Shown here piece after piece: positions 42,082 through 50,528 of a stretch of DNA of 64,000 nt. The translations under genes were made by a program, and so were the position numbers. The stretch comes from Halodurantibacterium daqingensis (GTDB lineage: Bacteria > Pseudomonadota > Alphaproteobacteria > Rhodobacterales > Rhodobacteraceae), in the NCBI RefSeq assembly GCF_042666235.1, contig NZ_JBHTFQ010000006.1, positions 62,001 to 126,000 of the forward strand, in the 5' to 3' direction. Under the pieces are notes generated by a model. The model did not search any database and was not told where the DNA came from. It was given only the letters and a program-made list of their open reading frames with translations. Within the stretch, counting starts at the first letter, position 1, and the number at the start of each line of letters is the position of its first letter.

Positions 42082-42963
42082 ATGACGGCTGCACCTGACA
42101 TCCTCTGTATCGGCTCGGTCCTGTGGGACATCATCGGTCGTTCGGCCGCGACCCTGCGGCTGGGCAGCGATGTGCCGGGGCGCATCACCCGCCTGCCCGG
42201 CGGCGTGGCCATGAACATCGCCATGACGCTGCGCCGGTTCGGCTTTACCCCGGCGCTCCTGACGGCGATGGGCCGCGATCCCGAGGGGCAGGAACTGCTG
42301 GCCGCCTGTGCGCGCATGGGCATGGTAACCGACCACATCTACCTGTCCGACGATCTGCCCACCGACCGCTACATGGCCGTCGAGGGGGCCAACGGGCTGA
42401 TCGCGGCCATCGCCGATGCCCATTCGCTGGAAGCCGCCGGCGACAAGATCCTGCGGCCCCTGTCCGAGGGCCGGCTCGGCCCCTGGCGCGGCCCGGTGGC
42501 GCTGGACGGCAACCTGACCGAGGCGCTGCTGGCCGAGATCGCCCAAAGCCCGCTCTTTGCCGATGCGGATCTGCGCGTGGCGCCGGCCAGCCCGGGCAAG
42601 GCCGAACGGCTGACGCCGCTCTTGCACAGTCCGCGCGCAACGCTTTACGTGAACCTCGAAGAGGCAGGGCTTCTGTGCCTGACCCGGTTCGCCAGCGCCC
42701 CCGAGGCCGCGGGCGCCCTTGTCGCGCGCGGGGCGGCACGGGTTCTGGTCACCGACGGCGGCCGGGCCTGCGCCGACGGCGGGCCCGACGGCGTTCTGAC
42801 CGCGATCCCGCCGCAGGTGCTTGTCACACGGGTGACGGGCGCGGGCGACACCTTCATGGCGGCGCATATCGCTGCCGAAACCGGCGGTGCCGACCGGGCC
42901 CAAGCGCTTGAACAGGCCCTGCGCGCTGCCGCCGACTATGTATCAGGAGATATCGGTTCATGA
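42082..42963 (+). CDS. psuK: PfkB family kinase, pseudouridine kinase
   Basis: A 293-residue ribokinase-fold kinase with the N-terminal CIGSVLWDIIGR and GGVAMNIAMTLRRFG. The C-terminal PfkB signature VTGAGDTFMAAH carries the catalytic Asp, near residue 256. PfkB kinases have many substrates. The 4-base overlap with psuG (42960-42963) identifies pseudouridine as the probable one, giving pseudouridine 5'-phosphate. Confidence 0.88.
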   Translation: MTAAPDILCIGSVLWDIIGRSAATLRLGSDVPGRITRLPGGVAMNIAMTLRRFGFTPALLTAMGRDPEGQELLAACARMGMVTDHIYLSDDLPTDRYMAVEGANGLIAAIADAHSLEAAGDKILRPLSEGRLGPWRGPVALDGNLTEALLAEIAQSPLFADADLRVAPASPGKAERLTPLLHSPRATLYVNLEEAGLLCLTRFASAPEAAGALVARGAARVLVTDGGRACADGGPDGVLTAIPPQVLVTRVTGAGDTFMAAHIAAETGGADRAQALEQALRAAADYVSGDIGS

Positions 42964-43874
42964 ACGCCCCGCTTGTTTTCGCCCCCGAGGTCGAAGCCGC
43001 CCGCCGCAACGGCGCCGCCATCGTGGCGCTGGAATCCACGATCATCACCCATGGCATGCCCTATCCGCAGAATGTCGAGGCGGCCGCCCGGGTGGAACAG
43101 GTGGTCCGCGATGCGGGCGCGGTGCCGGCCACCATCGCCATCATGGGCGGGCGCATCCACATCGGGCTTGCGCCGGAGGAACTGCAGGCGCTGGGTCAGG
43201 CCGAGGGCGTGATGAAGCTCAGCCGGGCCGATCTTGGCGCCTGCCTTGCCCTTGGCCGCACCGGGGCGACCACGGTGGCCGCAACGATGATCTGCGCGCG
43301 CCTTGCCGGGATTGCCGTCTTTGCCACCGGCGGCATCGGGGGCGTGCATCGCGGCGCCGAGACGAGCTTCGACATCTCGGCCGATCTGCGCGAACTGTCG
43401 GAAACGCCGGTCAGTGTCATTGCGGCCGGCGCGAAGGCGATCCTTGACCTGCCCAAGACGCTGGAGGTCCTGGAAACGCTGGGCGTGCCGGTCATCACCT
43501 TCGCGCAGGAGGCCTTCCCGGCCTTCTGGTCGCGCGACTCGGGCCTGCCCTCGCCACTGCGGATGGACAGCGCCGACCAGATTGCCGCCGCGCATCTGAT
43601 GCGCGCCCGGCTGGGGCTTCCCGGCGGACAGCTTGTGGCGAATCCCATCCCCGAAAACGCCGAGATCCCGCGCGAGCGGATGATCCCGGTGATCGAACAG
43701 GCCCTGGCCGAGGCCGAGGCGCAGCGCGTCGTCGCCAAGCAGGTCACCCCCTTCCTGCTGCAGCGGGTCTATGAAGGGACGGGGGGCGCCTCGCTGGCCG
43801 CCAATATCGCGCTGGTGGAACATAACGCCCGTCTTGCCGCGGCCGTCGCGCAGGCGATCGCGGCGCAGAAATAG
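42960..43874 (+). CDS. psuG: pseudouridine-5'-phosphate glycosidase
   Basis: A 304-residue enzyme that breaks the C-C glycosidic bond of pseudouridine 5'-phosphate, giving uracil and ribose 5-phosphate. Diagnostic parts are IVALESTIITHGMPYPQN near residue 21, the active-site lysine region EGVMKLSRADL, FATGGIGGVHRGAETSFDIS and VIAAGAKAILDLPKTLE. Together with psuK it salvages modified-nucleoside breakdown products. It is translationally coupled to psuK. Confidence 0.95.
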   Translation: MNAPLVFAPEVEAARRNGAAIVALESTIITHGMPYPQNVEAAARVEQVVRDAGAVPATIAIMGGRIHIGLAPEELQALGQAEGVMKLSRADLGACLALGRTGATTVAATMICARLAGIAVFATGGIGGVHRGAETSFDISADLRELSETPVSVIAAGAKAILDLPKTLEVLETLGVPVITFAQEAFPAFWSRDSGLPSPLRMDSADQIAAAHLMRARLGLPGGQLVANPIPENAEIPRERMIPVIEQALAEAEAQRVVAKQVTPFLLQRVYEGTGGASLAANIALVEHNARLAAAVAQAIAAQK

Positions 43875-43961
43875 CACGCTCCGCCGCGCCCCGGACGTTG
43901 CAATCGCCCCGAGGCAACCATACGTTTCCCGCGGCATGCCCCGCCCAGTTCCGAGAGCGCG

Positions 43962-44666
43962 ATGACCGAACACGACCCCCTTCTGCCGCATCGACGCCGG
44001 ACCCTGTTCGGCCGCCTGCGCGCCAGCTTCCTGACCGGCCTGGTCGTTGTTCTGCCCATCAGTCTGACGCTCTGGCTGATCTGGGCTGCGATCGGCTGGA
44101 TCGACGGCTGGGTCTTGCCCTTCGTGCCCTCGGCCTATCGACCGCAGAATTATGTCGGCTGGGATATCCGCGGCCTGGGCGTGATCGTGTTTCTCGTGTT
44201 CACCACGCTGGTGGGCTGGATGGCCAAGGGGCTGATCGGGCGTTCGCTGATCGGCTGGGGCGAAAACCTGGTCGATCGCATGCCGATCGTGCGGTCCATC
44301 TACAACGGAATCAAGCAGATCGCCGAAACGATCTTTGCCCAGACCGAAACCACCTTCGACCGCGCCTGTCTGATCGAGTATCCCCGCAAGGGGCTTTGGG
44401 CGCTTGGCTTCGTCTCGACCCAGGCCAAGGGTGAAGTGGCCGCCAATATCCCGCGCGATCAGACGGTTCTGTCGGTCTTCCTGCCGACCACGCCGAACCC
44501 CACCTCGGGCTTTCTGCTGTTCGTGCCGGAAAGCGACGTGATCCTGCTGGACATGAAGGTGGAAGATGCGGCCAAGCTGGTGATCTCGGCCGGGCTGGTC
44601 TATCCGAATGGCAAGGACGTCGCCCGCCAGGCCACAGCCGCCCCCGAGGGCCGCCCGGCGGCCTGA
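43962..44666 (+). CDS. DUF502 domain-containing membrane protein
   Basis: A 234-residue membrane protein of the DUF502 family. Two N-terminal transmembrane segments (FLTGLVVVLPISLTLWLIWA and GLGVIVFLVFTTLVGWMA) are followed by a soluble region with NLVDRMPIVRSIYNGIKQIAETIF and a conserved FLPTTPNPTSGFLLFVPESDV. The function is unknown. It is 87 bases downstream of psuG and may be separate. A 121-base spacer leads to the convergent solute-binding gene. Confidence 0.85.
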   Translation: MTEHDPLLPHRRRTLFGRLRASFLTGLVVVLPISLTLWLIWAAIGWIDGWVLPFVPSAYRPQNYVGWDIRGLGVIVFLVFTTLVGWMAKGLIGRSLIGWGENLVDRMPIVRSIYNGIKQIAETIFAQTETTFDRACLIEYPRKGLWALGFVSTQAKGEVAANIPRDQTVLSVFLPTTPNPTSGFLLFVPESDVILLDMKVEDAAKLVISAGLVYPNGKDVARQATAAPEGRPAA

Positions 44667-44787
44667 TCCGTCCCCGTCTCCGGCCGTTGCCGGCGGCCCA
44701 TCCGGGGCCGTGCCCCGTCGCACCGGCGGTCGTCCGGGAACGGGCGGGCGCGGCTTGCCGGCCCGCAGCCGGCCGCCCGCATCGATC

Positions 44788-46593
44788 CTACGGCTCGTAC
44801 CACCAGACTTCTGGCTGAAAGCCCAGCCAGTCGCCGTAAAGCGGCGGCCGGTCGGGATAGCGCAGTGCGCGGACATGGGCGATGCGCCCGACATTGGCAT
44901 ACCAGGTCGGGATCACGAAGCGCCCCGCCGTCAGCACCCGGTCCAGCGCCTGGGCGGTGGCGGTGAATTCCTCCTGCGAGGTGGTGGTCAGCAGGTTCTC
45001 GATCAGCGCGTCCACGACCGGATCCTTGACCCCCATCCAGTTGCGCGTCCCCGGCACATCCGCCGAGGCGCTGCCCCAATAGGCGATCTGCTCGGTGCCC
45101 GGGCTCAGCGACATCGAGCGCGCGAACCAGGTCATGTCGAAATCCAGATTGTTGGTGCGATCAGTATACTGGGCGCTGTCCACCATGGTCACGCGCAAGG
45201 TGATCCCCAGCCGCCGCAGCGCCTCGGCAAAGATCGCGGCGATGCTTTGCGCCTCGCTTGCCCCTTGCTGGAGCAACACCTCGATCGACAGCACATCGCC
45301 CGCCGCATTGCGCAGTTGTCCGTTCTCGACCGTCCAGCCGGCCTCGTCCAGAAGCTGGGTCGCACGGCGGATACCGCTGCGATTGGCCGCCTCGCCATTC
45401 GTTTCCGGCAGGGAATAGCCTTCAAGCACACCGGGCAGAAGCTGATCGGCATGGGGTTCCAGCAGGGCGCGCACCTGCCCCTCGGCCGGGCCATGATCCA
45501 TGCCCAGCGGCGAGTTCGAGAAATAGGACGTGATCCGCGGCTCCGAGCCACCGTTCAGCGTGTTGTTGATGAATTCGAAGTTGAAGGCCTGAATCAGCGC
45601 CTCGCGCACGCGCCAGTCGTCGAAGGGCGCCCGGCGGGTGTTCATCACCAGCCCGGTGATCCCCGAGGGCCGCTGATGCGGAATCTCGGACCGCACCACC
45701 TCGCCGCTGCGCAGCGCCGGAAAATCATAGGCGCTGGCCCAGCGGCTGGCGTTCACCTCGCGGAACGAGGTGAGCACCCCGGCCTTGAACGCCTCGAACA
45801 TCACCCCGGCATCGGCGAAAAAGTCGAACCGGATCTCGTCCAGATTATGCTGGCCGCGGTAGAAGGGCAGATCGGCCGCCCACCAGTCGGGGTTCTTGCG
45901 AAAGACGATGAAGCGGCCACGCTCGAACCGGTCCACGACATAGGGCCCCGACCCGATCGGCAGCGTGGTGCTGGCCTCGGCGAAATCGACGCCCTCCCAC
46001 TGCGCCTTCCTGAGGATCGGCCGCAGCCCGAGGATCAGCGGCAATTCCCGGTCCGGTGCGGTGAAGGTGAAGCGCACACTGCGCGGGCCGCTCTGCTCGG
46101 CGCTGGCCACCTTGCGCCAGGCGGCGTGATAGACCGGGCTGCCCGAGGTGCCCAGCGTCTCGACCGACCAGAGCACATCCTCGACCGTGACGGGGCTTCC
46201 GTCCGAGAAGCGCGCGCCTTCGCGCAGGGTGAACTCGACGAAGCTGCGCGATTCGTCCGTCTCGACCGATTCGGCCAGAACGCCATAGAGCGCGAAGGGC
46301 TCGTCATAGTTTCGTCCCATCAACGACTCGACCGTATAGGTGCGGATCCCCCAGGGCGCACGGCCCTTGATGATGTAGGGATTGAGCGAGTCGAAGCCGG
46401 TATCATCGCCGAAAACGATCCGCCCGCCCTTCGGTGCATCGGGGTTCACATGGGGCAGATGCGCAAAATCCGGTGGGAGCGCGGGGTCGCCATACATAGC
46501 TATGCCATGCCGAGGCTCGGCAAGGGCCGGCGCCGCGACCAGCGCCAGCGCCAGAACGCCTCCCCGCAGCAGAGGTAGAATTGCCTGCATCAT
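44788..46593 (-). CDS. family 5 extracellular solute-binding protein (YejA-like)
   Basis: A 601-residue periplasmic binding protein of the oligopeptide/microcin C type. A signal peptide (LLRGGVLALALVAAPALA) precedes HGIAMYGDPALPPDF near residue 28 and PKGGRIVFG. The mature protein has the long two-lobe SBP_bac_5 layout (REGARFSDGSPVTVEDV, DDWRVREALIQAFNFEF). No ABC permease or ATPase gene flanks it, so it is an orphan component here. Start 46593 is chosen for the signal peptide; another ATG is directly next to it. Confidence 0.88.
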   Translation of the reverse strand: MMQAILPLLRGGVLALALVAAPALAEPRHGIAMYGDPALPPDFAHLPHVNPDAPKGGRIVFGDDTGFDSLNPYIIKGRAPWGIRTYTVESLMGRNYDEPFALYGVLAESVETDESRSFVEFTLREGARFSDGSPVTVEDVLWSVETLGTSGSPVYHAAWRKVASAEQSGPRSVRFTFTAPDRELPLILGLRPILRKAQWEGVDFAEASTTLPIGSGPYVVDRFERGRFIVFRKNPDWWAADLPFYRGQHNLDEIRFDFFADAGVMFEAFKAGVLTSFREVNASRWASAYDFPALRSGEVVRSEIPHQRPSGITGLVMNTRRAPFDDWRVREALIQAFNFEFINNTLNGGSEPRITSYFSNSPLGMDHGPAEGQVRALLEPHADQLLPGVLEGYSLPETNGEAANRSGIRRATQLLDEAGWTVENGQLRNAAGDVLSIEVLLQQGASEAQSIAAIFAEALRRLGITLRVTMVDSAQYTDRTNNLDFDMTWFARSMSLSPGTEQIAYWGSASADVPGTRNWMGVKDPVVDALIENLLTTTSQEEFTATAQALDRVLTAGRFVIPTWYANVGRIAHVRALRYPDRPPLYGDWLGFQPEVWWYEP

Positions 46594-46633
46594 CTGCCTT
46601 GTGTCCTTTGTCCCAGGGCCTTCGACTGGCGCG

Positions 46634-46662
46634 ACGCTACCTGCGCTTTGCCGCATTTTCAA
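46634..46662 (-). promoter_or_regulatory. putative promoter of the solute-binding protein gene
   Basis: On the minus strand TTGAAA (46662-46657) and TAGCGT (46639-46634) are 17 bases apart, about 40 bases before the gene start. It is back to back with the candidate sRNA promoter. The -10 match is weak. Confidence 0.4.
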
Positions 46663-46671
46663 ACTTTTAGC

Positions 46672-46700
46672 TTGGCCCCCGGCAGAGAAGGGCTTATACA
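46672..46700 (+). promoter_or_regulatory. putative promoter of candidate sRNA
   Basis: TTGGCC (46672-46677) and TATACA (46695-46700) have a 17-base spacer. No plus-strand protein gene begins within the next 150 bases, but a strong terminator does follow, which implies a short untranslated transcript starting near 46707. Confidence 0.5.
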
Positions 46701-46706
46701 TAGGGC

Positions 46707-46782
46707 ACTGCTCGATAGGTTTCTTGCCTGTATGAAACCTGCCTCAATAACTTGCGCCCGCTTTCCAGCGGGCGTTTTTTTT
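46707..46782 (+). ncRNA. candidate intergenic small RNA, about 76 nt
   Basis: A promoter-like pair ends at 46700. The following sequence folds as a 7-bp hairpin (46717-46723 with 46734-46740, loop ttgcctgtat), a single-stranded linker (gcctcaataactt) and a terminator hairpin with eight T residues ending at 46782. There is no ribosome binding site plus open frame of any length in it. It lies between the divergent solute-binding protein gene and bdhA. I could not assign it to a named family: it lacks the CCUCC-rich loops seen in several alphaproteobacterial sRNAs. Confidence 0.6.
46755..46782 (+). terminator. terminator of the candidate sRNA
   Basis: A perfect 8-bp stem (46755-46762 with 46767-46774) with loop ttcc is followed by eight T residues (46775-46782). 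It is the best-formed terminator in the window and lies upstream of bdhA, not after a coding gene. Confidence 0.93.
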
Positions 46783-46812
46783 ACCTCGCCCGCATGACGC
46801 TTCGCTTTATTT

Positions 46813-46822
46813 TGCAGGTGCA
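46813..46822. promoter_or_regulatory. TGCA-repeat motif upstream of bdhA
   Basis: The near-palindrome tgca-gg-tgca lies 37 bases before the bdhA ATG. TGCA-containing sites are typical of the PHB regulator PhaR in Rhodobacterales and Paracoccus relatives, which fits the gene's function. The match is short and the call tentative. Confidence 0.35.
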
Positions 46823-46858
46823 GCATGTAAGCTGTCCCGGCAGTGAGAGGAGCTTTTC

Positions 46859-47632
46859 ATGACGCTTTCCGGCAAGACCGCGATCATCACCGGATCCAAT
46901 TCGGGCATCGGCCTTGGAGTGGCCGAAGAACTGGCCCGTGCCGGGGCAGATATCATCCTCAACTCCTTCACCGACCGCGACGAGGATCACGCCCTTGCCG
47001 CGCGGCTTGGCGCCGCTCACGGGGTGCGTGCGCGCTATATCGCCGCCGACATGGCCGACGGCGCCGCCTGCCGGCGGCTGATCGACACGGCCGGGCGCTG
47101 TGATATCCTTGTGAACAATGCCGGCATCCAGCATGTGGCGGGGATCGACGAATTCCCGGTCGAGAAATGGGATGCGGTGCTGGCCATCAACCTCAGCTCG
47201 GTCTTTCACACCACCGCGGCCGCCCTGCCAATGATGCGCGCGGCAGGCTGGGGGCGGGTCATCAACATCGCCTCGGCGCACGGGCTGACCGCCTCGCCCT
47301 ACAAGTCGGCCTATGTCGCGGCCAAGCATGGCGTGGTGGGGCTCAGCAAGGTCACCGCGCTGGAAACCGCGCAGGAGCCGATCACCTGCAACGCGATCTG
47401 CCCGGGCTATGTGCTGACGCCGCTGGTCGAGGCGCAGATCCCCGACCAGATGAAGAAACACGGGATGGACCGCGAGACGGTGATCCGCGAGGTGATGCTG
47501 GAGCGCCAGCCGTCGCGCCAATTCGCGACGACCGGCCAGATCGGCGGGACGGTGGTGTTTCTCTGCTCGCCCGCCGCCGATCAGATCACCGGCACGACGA
47601 TCAGCATCGACGGCGGCTGGACGGCCTTGTGA
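46859..47632 (+). CDS. bdhA: 3-hydroxybutyrate dehydrogenase
   Basis: A 257-residue classical short-chain dehydrogenase that interconverts 3-hydroxybutyrate and acetoacetate with NAD in PHB and ketone-body metabolism. Seen are TGSNSGIGLGVAEEL near residue 11, NNAGIQHVAGIDEF near 86 (the IQHV segment is characteristic of this enzyme), catalytic Ser/Tyr/Lys in IASAHGLTASPYKSAYVAAKHG and CPGYVLTPLVEAQI. GAGAGGAG precedes the ATG. Its stop overlaps the patatin start by one base. Confidence 0.93.
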   Translation: MTLSGKTAIITGSNSGIGLGVAEELARAGADIILNSFTDRDEDHALAARLGAAHGVRARYIAADMADGAACRRLIDTAGRCDILVNNAGIQHVAGIDEFPVEKWDAVLAINLSSVFHTTAAALPMMRAAGWGRVINIASAHGLTASPYKSAYVAAKHGVVGLSKVTALETAQEPITCNAICPGYVLTPLVEAQIPDQMKKHGMDRETVIREVMLERQPSRQFATTGQIGGTVVFLCSPAADQITGTTISIDGGWTAL

Positions 47633-48669
47633 TGCGCGCGCCGGTGCGGATCAATCTGGCATTGCAGGGGGGCGGCGCGCATGGCGCCTATACCTGGGGC
47701 GTGCTCGACCGGCTGCTCGAGGAGGACTGGATCGAGATCGCGGGGATCTCGGGCACATCGGCGGGGGCGCTGAACGGGGCGGCGCTCAAGGCCGGGCTCA
47801 GCGCCGGCGGCCGGACGGCTGCGCGCGAAACGCTGGAATGGCTCTGGCTGCAGATCGGCGCGGTGGGCGACATGCGCCTGGCGGGCTGGATGTCCTCGGC
47901 CCTGCCTGCTGCCGGGCCCCTGACACGGATGGCGGAAGGCTATGTGGCGCTGTCTCCGGTGGACATGATGACGCGGCTGTTCAGCCCCTATGCCTATGGT
48001 CCGCTTTACCGCAATCCGCTGGAGCGGGTGGTGCGGCGCTTCCGCTTCAGCGAAGTCTGTGCCGAAACCGGGCCACGGCTGTTCATCTCGGCCACGAATG
48101 TACGCACCGGCAAGATCCGGGTGTTTTCGGGCGGCGAGATCTCGACCGAGGTGATCCTCGCCTCGGCCTGCCTGCCGACGCTGTTTCAGGCGGTCGAGTT
48201 CGAGGATCCCGCCACGGGCGAAAGCGAAGCCTTCTGGGACGGCGGCTATTCCGGCAATCCTGCCCTGTTCCCGCTGTTCGACGCCGCACTTCCCGATGAT
48301 GTGGTGGTGGTGAACATCAACCCGCTGCGCCGTGACAGCGTGCCCACCAGCCCCCAGGACATTCTCAACCGGATCAACGAGATCAGCTTCAATTCTTCCC
48401 TGTTGCGTGAACTCCGCTCGATCGCCTTCGTGAAGGAACTCATCGCCGGCGGCCGGGTCGAACGGGGGGTGATGAAGGATGTGCTGCTGCACATGATCGC
48501 CGATGACGCGCTGATGAACGATCTGTCCTCGGGCACCAAGCTTGTGCCCTCGCCCATCCTGCTGCACCGGCTGAAAGAGGCCGGTCGCAAGGCTGCCGAT
48601 CTGTTCCTGGCAAACCACCGCGATGATCTGGGGCGGCGCAGCACCGTGGATCTGGAAACGCTGCTGTGA
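47632..48669 (+). CDS. patatin-like phospholipase
   Basis: A 345-residue patatin-family lipid hydrolase. The oxyanion loop is LQGGGAHGAYTWGV near residue 9. The nucleophile elbow is GISGTSAGALNG near 37, and the catalytic aspartate is in DGGYSGNPALFPL near 203. Substrates may be phospholipids or, given coupling with bdhA (TGATG at 47630-47634), lipids linked to PHB granule metabolism. It is cytoplasmic, with no signal peptide. Confidence 0.9.
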   Translation: MRAPVRINLALQGGGAHGAYTWGVLDRLLEEDWIEIAGISGTSAGALNGAALKAGLSAGGRTAARETLEWLWLQIGAVGDMRLAGWMSSALPAAGPLTRMAEGYVALSPVDMMTRLFSPYAYGPLYRNPLERVVRRFRFSEVCAETGPRLFISATNVRTGKIRVFSGGEISTEVILASACLPTLFQAVEFEDPATGESEAFWDGGYSGNPALFPLFDAALPDDVVVVNINPLRRDSVPTSPQDILNRINEISFNSSLLRELRSIAFVKELIAGGRVERGVMKDVLLHMIADDALMNDLSSGTKLVPSPILLHRLKEAGRKAADLFLANHRDDLGRRSTVDLETLL

Positions 48670-49340
48670 GACCCGCGCCGGGGCGTCAGACGGCGCCGGA
48701 TGCCCGCATTCCCTCGGATGGCACTGCAGTCCGGACGCTGCCGCATCGCGTCGTCGTGCCACAGACGCGCCGGCGCGCCTGACCTGACGGCGACGCAGCC
48801 CCGGAATCCGATCGTGATCGCCTTGGGCGGACGCTGCCGATCTGGCAAGGTGACGATCCGGATCCCGGGCGGGGCGCGCCTTGCCAGGCGCAGGCAAGAC
48901 GGCTTCGCAGCCCAATCTCCGGAACACCCGCCCCTCGGACAGCCCCACCCACGCCCATGACCTTTCCCCGTCGGCGCCCGCGCCCGGATGCGCAGAGGTG
49001 CCAAGGGCGCCCCGGGGCAGGCGCGCCACCGCGCCGGGCAAAAGGCGCCCGTGCCGCTCGGCCCCACCAGGAACAGACGCCCGGGGCAAGCGCCCCGCAG
49101 GCCAAGGCAGATGGCGGTTCAGCGGCAGGACAGCGCGCCCCGGCGCCGCTTCCGGCATAGCGAGAGGAGCCAGGCCGGCCGAACCCGCGGGCCAGCCCGA
49201 GGCGGCGCCGGACGGTCCCAGGCTCCGCTTCCGCTTCGGCACGGCAGCTTGGACAACGCCGGTTGGCCCGGGCCGCAGAGGGGCTGAACCCCGGCGCGGC
49301 CTGTCCCTGCGGGCGCGTTCCGCCTGCGCGTCCTCGCGGC
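48670..49340. other. 670-base gene-free region
   Basis: The sequence is G+C-rich with many short complementary segments but no convincing terminator. No open frame has protein-like composition with a ribosome binding site. The flanking genes (patatin-like and prfB) converge on it. Confidence 0.5.
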
Positions 49341-50468
49341 TCAGTCGTCGCCCTGGGCCTCCGAGCGGCTCTTGCCGGCCACGTCCAGCGCCAGCGTCGC
49401 AGCCATGAAGCGGTCCAGATCGCCGTCAAGAACGCCCTGCGTATCGGATGTCTCGACCCCGGTGCGCAGATCCTTCACCATCTGGTAGGGCTGCAGCACA
49501 TAGGAACGGATCTGGTTGCCCCAGCCGGCATCGCCCTTGTTTTCGTGCTGCTCCTGGATCTTTTCGGTGCGCCGGCGCAGCTCCATCTCGTAAAGCCGCG
49601 ACTTGAGCGCCGCCATCGCGTTGGCGCGGTTCTGGTGCTGCGATTTCTCGGAACTCGTCACCACGATCCCGGTGGGAATGTGGGTGATCCGCACGGCGGA
49701 ATCGGTGGTGTTCACGTGCTGACCGCCCGCCCCCGACGACCGGTAGGTATCCACGCGGATCTCGTTCGGCGGGATCTCGATCTCGATATTCTCGTCCACG
49801 ACCGGATAGACCCAGACCGAGCTGAACGAGGTGTGGCGCCGCGCCGCGCTGTCATAGGGCGAGATGCGCACCAGTCGGTGCACGCCGCTTTCCGATTTCA
49901 GCCAGCCATAGGCGTTCGGCCCGGTGATCTTGTAGGCGGCGGAACGGATGCCGGCCTCTTCGCCCGAGGTTTCGGACATCAGCTCGACCTTGTAGCCCTT
50001 CTTCTCGGCCCAGCGGACATACATCCGCGCCAGCATCGCGGCCCAGTCGCAGCTTTCGGTGCCGCCGGCGCCGGCGTTGATCTCGAGGAAGGTGTCGTTG
50101 CCATCCGCCTCGCCGTTCAGAAGCGCCTCGACCTCCTTCTCGGCCGCCCGCGCCGCAAGGCTGCGCAGGGCCGCCTCGGCTTCGGTCACGACTTCGGTAT
50201 CGCCCTCGGCCTCGCCCAGTTCGATCAGGTCGATGTTGTCGGTCAGGTCCTGGCGGATGCCGTTATAGGTATCCAGCGCGTCCATCAGCATCTGACGGTC
50301 GCGCATCAGCTTCTGCGCCTTGGCCGGATCGTTCCAGAGATCGGGATCCTCGATCATGGCGTTGAACTCCTCCAGCCGGTGGCTGGCGGTTTCCACATCC
50401 AGGCGCTGCCCCAGAAGGCTCAGCGATTTGCGGATCGTCTCGACAAGGTTCTGTGCCTCGGCACGCAT
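49341..50468 (-). CDS. prfB: peptide chain release factor 2
   Basis: A 375-residue RF2 that reads UGA and UAA stops. The GGQ catalytic motif is in SSGAGGQHVNTTDSAVR near residue 247. The codon-recognition tripeptide position reads SPY (in RISPYDSAARRHTSF) rather than the textbook SPF; my recollection is that this is usual in alphaproteobacteria. The frame is continuous, with no programmed +1 frameshift near codon 25 as in E. coli. It lies 60 bases after the PBP1A gene on the minus strand, probably in its operon. Confidence 0.96.
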   Translation of the reverse strand: MRAEAQNLVETIRKSLSLLGQRLDVETASHRLEEFNAMIEDPDLWNDPAKAQKLMRDRQMLMDALDTYNGIRQDLTDNIDLIELGEAEGDTEVVTEAEAALRSLAARAAEKEVEALLNGEADGNDTFLEINAGAGGTESCDWAAMLARMYVRWAEKKGYKVELMSETSGEEAGIRSAAYKITGPNAYGWLKSESGVHRLVRISPYDSAARRHTSFSSVWVYPVVDENIEIEIPPNEIRVDTYRSSGAGGQHVNTTDSAVRITHIPTGIVVTSSEKSQHQNRANAMAALKSRLYEMELRRRTEKIQEQHENKGDAGWGNQIRSYVLQPYQMVKDLRTGVETSDTQGVLDGDLDRFMAATLALDVAGKSRSEAQGDD

Positions 50469-50528
50469 CGCGGCTCTCTCTTTCGTTCGTCGCAGGGGTG
50501 ATAGCGCGCGGGGCGCCGCCCGGCAAGG

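Noticed and set aside
49341..50468. Programmed frameshift in prfB
   Set aside because: The reading frame is continuous from the start codon; there is no in-frame UGA near codon 25.
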